A stretch of DNA of 64,000 nucleotides from Melitaea cinxia (taxonomy: Eukaryota; Arthropoda; Insecta; Lepidoptera; Nymphalidae), in the NCBI RefSeq assembly GCF_905220565.1, contig NC_059399.1, positions 6,851,501-6,915,500 on the forward strand, given 5' to 3'. The position numbers and the translations under genes are program-made. This document shows, piece by piece, positions 62,169-64,000 of the stretch. Below the pieces are notes generated by a model. It made no database searches and had not been told where the DNA came from. It worked only from the letters and a program-made list of their open reading frames with translations. The first letter of the stretch is position 1; each line of letters starts with the position of its first letter.

Positions 62169-64000
62169 GTTTTTTTTTTTTTTTTCTTTTATTGATTTTA
62201 GGGACTTTTGTCCTACAAGGACATGCCAGTCCCATTATAACTTTTACAAAATAATCGGAACACGCACAAAAAACTTAAACAAAAATACCTCAATTACTAA
62301 AATCTAGTTACATAAATCAAACAAAGGATAATTTATAAAAATCAAAAATCATTCTAGCAGATTCTGATAAGGGATCCGCTAGAATACTTTGCACTGCCCC
62401 AACATCGAACGAACAAAGTTTTAAGTTCCTAAACAATACTTGTCTCTGAGTCTGCAATTTGATACATTCTATCAACAAGTGATATAAATCTTCTTTAGTT
62501 CCACATGTATCACAATTAGGAGAGCCAATTTTTTTCATAAGGAATCCAAAACTTTTTGATGGAATATGTCCCGACCTAAGACGATGAGCTATTATAATAT
62601 AAGATCTATTTATTTTGTAATGGTTAAACCAGGGCACGGGAGGAGGCTGGCTTTGAATCGTGCGATACCAAATTCCTTTAATTTTGGATATTTCATCGAA
62701 ATGTTCTTTCCAAATACCATAAATATCTTTTTTGTATTTAACTAGAACTTCTGAATGATCTGGTAGTATATTAATTTCTTTTCCTGACTTTATCCCTTCC
62801 TTAGCTAATCGGTCAGCCTCCTCATTTCCACTGATGCCGATATGGGACGGCACCCATTGTAAAATTACATTGACATTAATATATTGAAATTGGTACAATT
62901 TGCTTATTATATTATAGGCTATAGGTAAACCTCTTTTCCCTAAACTACACCCTTTAAGATGTTGCAATGCACTTCTACTGTCTGTCAATATAACAACATT
63001 TTGAAAGTCCAAGTTCTGAACATAAGTTAGAGCTTCTGAAATAGCAATCAGTTCTATTGACATCGTAGACAAATAATCCGTTTTTATTTTTATTTTTTCT
63101 TTAAAATTTGTTATTGGAACATAAAATGCAGCCCCGGACCCGTTGTCACATTTCGATCCATCAGTGAAAATTCTAATAAAATCTTTATATAATACATTTA
63201 TCTCTTCTAGAACATTACATTTAATCGTGTTTACTTCATAAGACTTTTTCGACTTAATTACACTAAGAAGATTACATCTAATACAAATTTGCGTATTTAT
63301 TCTAGACATCCACGTATCCAATGAAAACATTTTAAGAGGGTTACTACTAGCCATATTGTTCTCTTTTGTTTCTAAATAAGTGGAAGCTAACAACGATTTT
63401 CTTTTGTTATGCCAATAACTATTAGAACTTATTATACTTAGTTCATTTAAAAGATCTATTGTAAAATTGTTTGAGTAAGATTGTAGTTTTAAACAATGCT
63501 TTTTAGCCAAAAATTGCCTCCTAATAAATAATGGAGGAATACTTAATTCACTCTCCATAACATGTATGGGGGTACTTTTAATAAAGCCACCTATTATTCT
63601 GAGACATTGGTTTTGCACTTTATCAAGCTTTAACAAATTTGTTTTAGCACTATTATCGTAAATATAACTGCCATAGTCTATTCTAGAACGTATTTGACAT
63701 ATGTATATTTTACGTAAGTGATTAGGGTGCATACCCCAACCCGAGCCAGCTAAAACTTTCATAATATTAAGAAATTTAGACACTTTATTAACAATTTCAC
63801 TTATGTGTTTTGTCCATCGAAGTGATCTGTCCAACCAAAAGCCCAAATATTTTAAATTTTTTACTTGTTGTAACTGAATTCCTTGTACTTTTAATGATAA
63901 AATTTGTCGCTTATGACCTCTGCAAAAAATGCATATTTTTGATTTTAATGGAGAGATTTCTAATCCTAGCTCATTTAAAATACACATAACTGAATTTAAC
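62169..64000 (-). mobile_element. I-like LINE with RNase H, 3' part (continues past right edge)
   Basis: On minus the 3' end is marked by an A run (T run at about 62170-62185 on plus), preceded by about 130 bp of 3' untranslated sequence and the ORF. Its tail meets the tail of the R2-like LINE with almost no spacer. Confidence 0.8.
62317..64000 (-). CDS. LINE ORF2, C-terminal part: RT thumb, RNase H, zinc knuckle (partial)
   Basis: Open to the window edge without stops. Numbered from the first internal Met (63987 down): LGLEISPLKSK and VKNLKYLGFWLDRSLRW belong to the end of the RT. RNase H follows with FTDGS (D276), SIELIAISEAL (E312), LTDSRSALQHL (D336) and WVPSHIGISGNEEADRLA (D392), so all four acidic residues are there. 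A CDTCGTKEDLYHLLIEC zinc knuckle lies near the C-terminus. RNase H after RT points to the I group (I, Nimb, Outcast and relatives); the clade is not fixed. The RT catalytic motif lies outside the window. The frame is intact and the element may be young. Confidence 0.85.
   Translation of the reverse strand, partial: LNSVMCILNELGLEISPLKSKICIFCRGHKRQILSLKVQGIQLQQVKNLKYLGFWLDRSLRWTKHISEIVNKVSKFLNIMKVLAGSGWGMHPNHLRKIYICQIRSRIDYGSYIYDNSAKTNLLKLDKVQNQCLRIIGGFIKSTPIHVMESELSIPPLFIRRQFLAKKHCLKLQSYSNNFTIDLLNELSIISSNSYWHNKRKSLLASTYLETKENNMASSNPLKMFSLDTWMSRINTQICIRCNLLSVIKSKKSYEVNTIKCNVLEEINVLYKDFIRIFTDGSKCDNGSGAAFYVPITNFKEKIKIKTDYLSTMSIELIAISEALTYVQNLDFQNVVILTDSRSALQHLKGCSLGKRGLPIAYNIISKLYQFQYINVNVILQWVPSHIGISGNEEADRLAKEGIKSGKEINILPDHSEVLVKYKKDIYGIWKEHFDEISKIKGIWYRTIQSQPPPVPWFNHYKINRSYIIIAHRLRSGHIPSKSFGFLMKKIGSPNCDTCGTKEDLYHLLIECIKLQTQRQVLFRNLKLCSFDVGAVQSILADPLSESARMIFDFYKLSFV

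Overview
The window looks like a moth or butterfly genome (Lepidoptera). It is AT-rich and intron-rich nuclear DNA packed with interspersed repeats of types I recognise from lepidopteran genomes: tRNA-derived SINEs, elements opening with a 'CTAGCTGTGCCCGCGGCTTC' type head, snap-back elements ending in ACCGACTTC, and mariner, RTE, R1, Jockey/CR1-like, I-like and R2-like retroelements. I see nothing bacterial or organellar. Species and family names come from pattern recognition only; no database was searched.

Two host genes are visible, both on the minus strand and both in exons too short to appear as long open reading frames. (1) A fatty-acid elongase (ELOVL family) has coding exons at 20011-20059, 8890-9080 and 395-475. 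They join in phase, and the gene continues past the left edge, where the catalytic histidine box should lie. Its introns (10.9 kb and 8.4 kb) hold most of the repeats in the first 20 kb. (2) A gene I do not recognise has a start exon at 49483-49519 and a second exon at 46907-46968, with correct splice sites and matching phase. A hAT-like element sits in the intron between them.

Layout. 1-8.9 kb: elongase exon 3, then repeat fragments, a duplicated array of about 281-bp units (2.4-5.9 kb), a dead mariner and a SINE. 8.9-20 kb: elongase exon 2, a 5'-truncated LINE with poly(A) tail, a candidate 2.1-kb inverted-repeat transposon, snap-back elements (one carrying a nested insertion with a clean target duplication), and elongase exon 1. 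20-30 kb: mostly AT-rich, with two GC-rich patches that could be promoters or 5' exons, and decayed R1- and RTE-like retroelements. 30.3-32.7 kb: a candidate DNA transposon with imperfect 41-bp ends, clustered CTCGAGCGCGTCAGATTA-type motifs and a broken plus-strand coding remnant containing HAFTGCD. 33-39.5 kb: SINEs, snap-back elements, 131-bp and 19-bp tandem repeats, a mariner and an RTE fragment. 39.95-45.78 kb: a full-length, apparently intact Ty3/Gypsy retrotransposon with nearly identical long terminal repeats. 46-53.6 kb: the unknown host gene, the hAT element, SINEs, and a tandem repeat ending in a perfect 31-bp hairpin. 53.6-59 kb: AT-rich sequence with a few repeats. 59.1-64 kb: an intact single-ORF LINE with an N-terminal zinc finger and a C-terminal restriction-like endonuclease, tail-to-tail with an I-like LINE carrying RNase H that runs off the right edge.

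Functionally the window is two host genes embedded in mobile DNA. Elements that look recently active by their intact reading frames are the Gypsy element, the R2-like LINE and perhaps the I-like LINE. The mariners, RTE and R1 pieces and the HAFTGCD element are dead.
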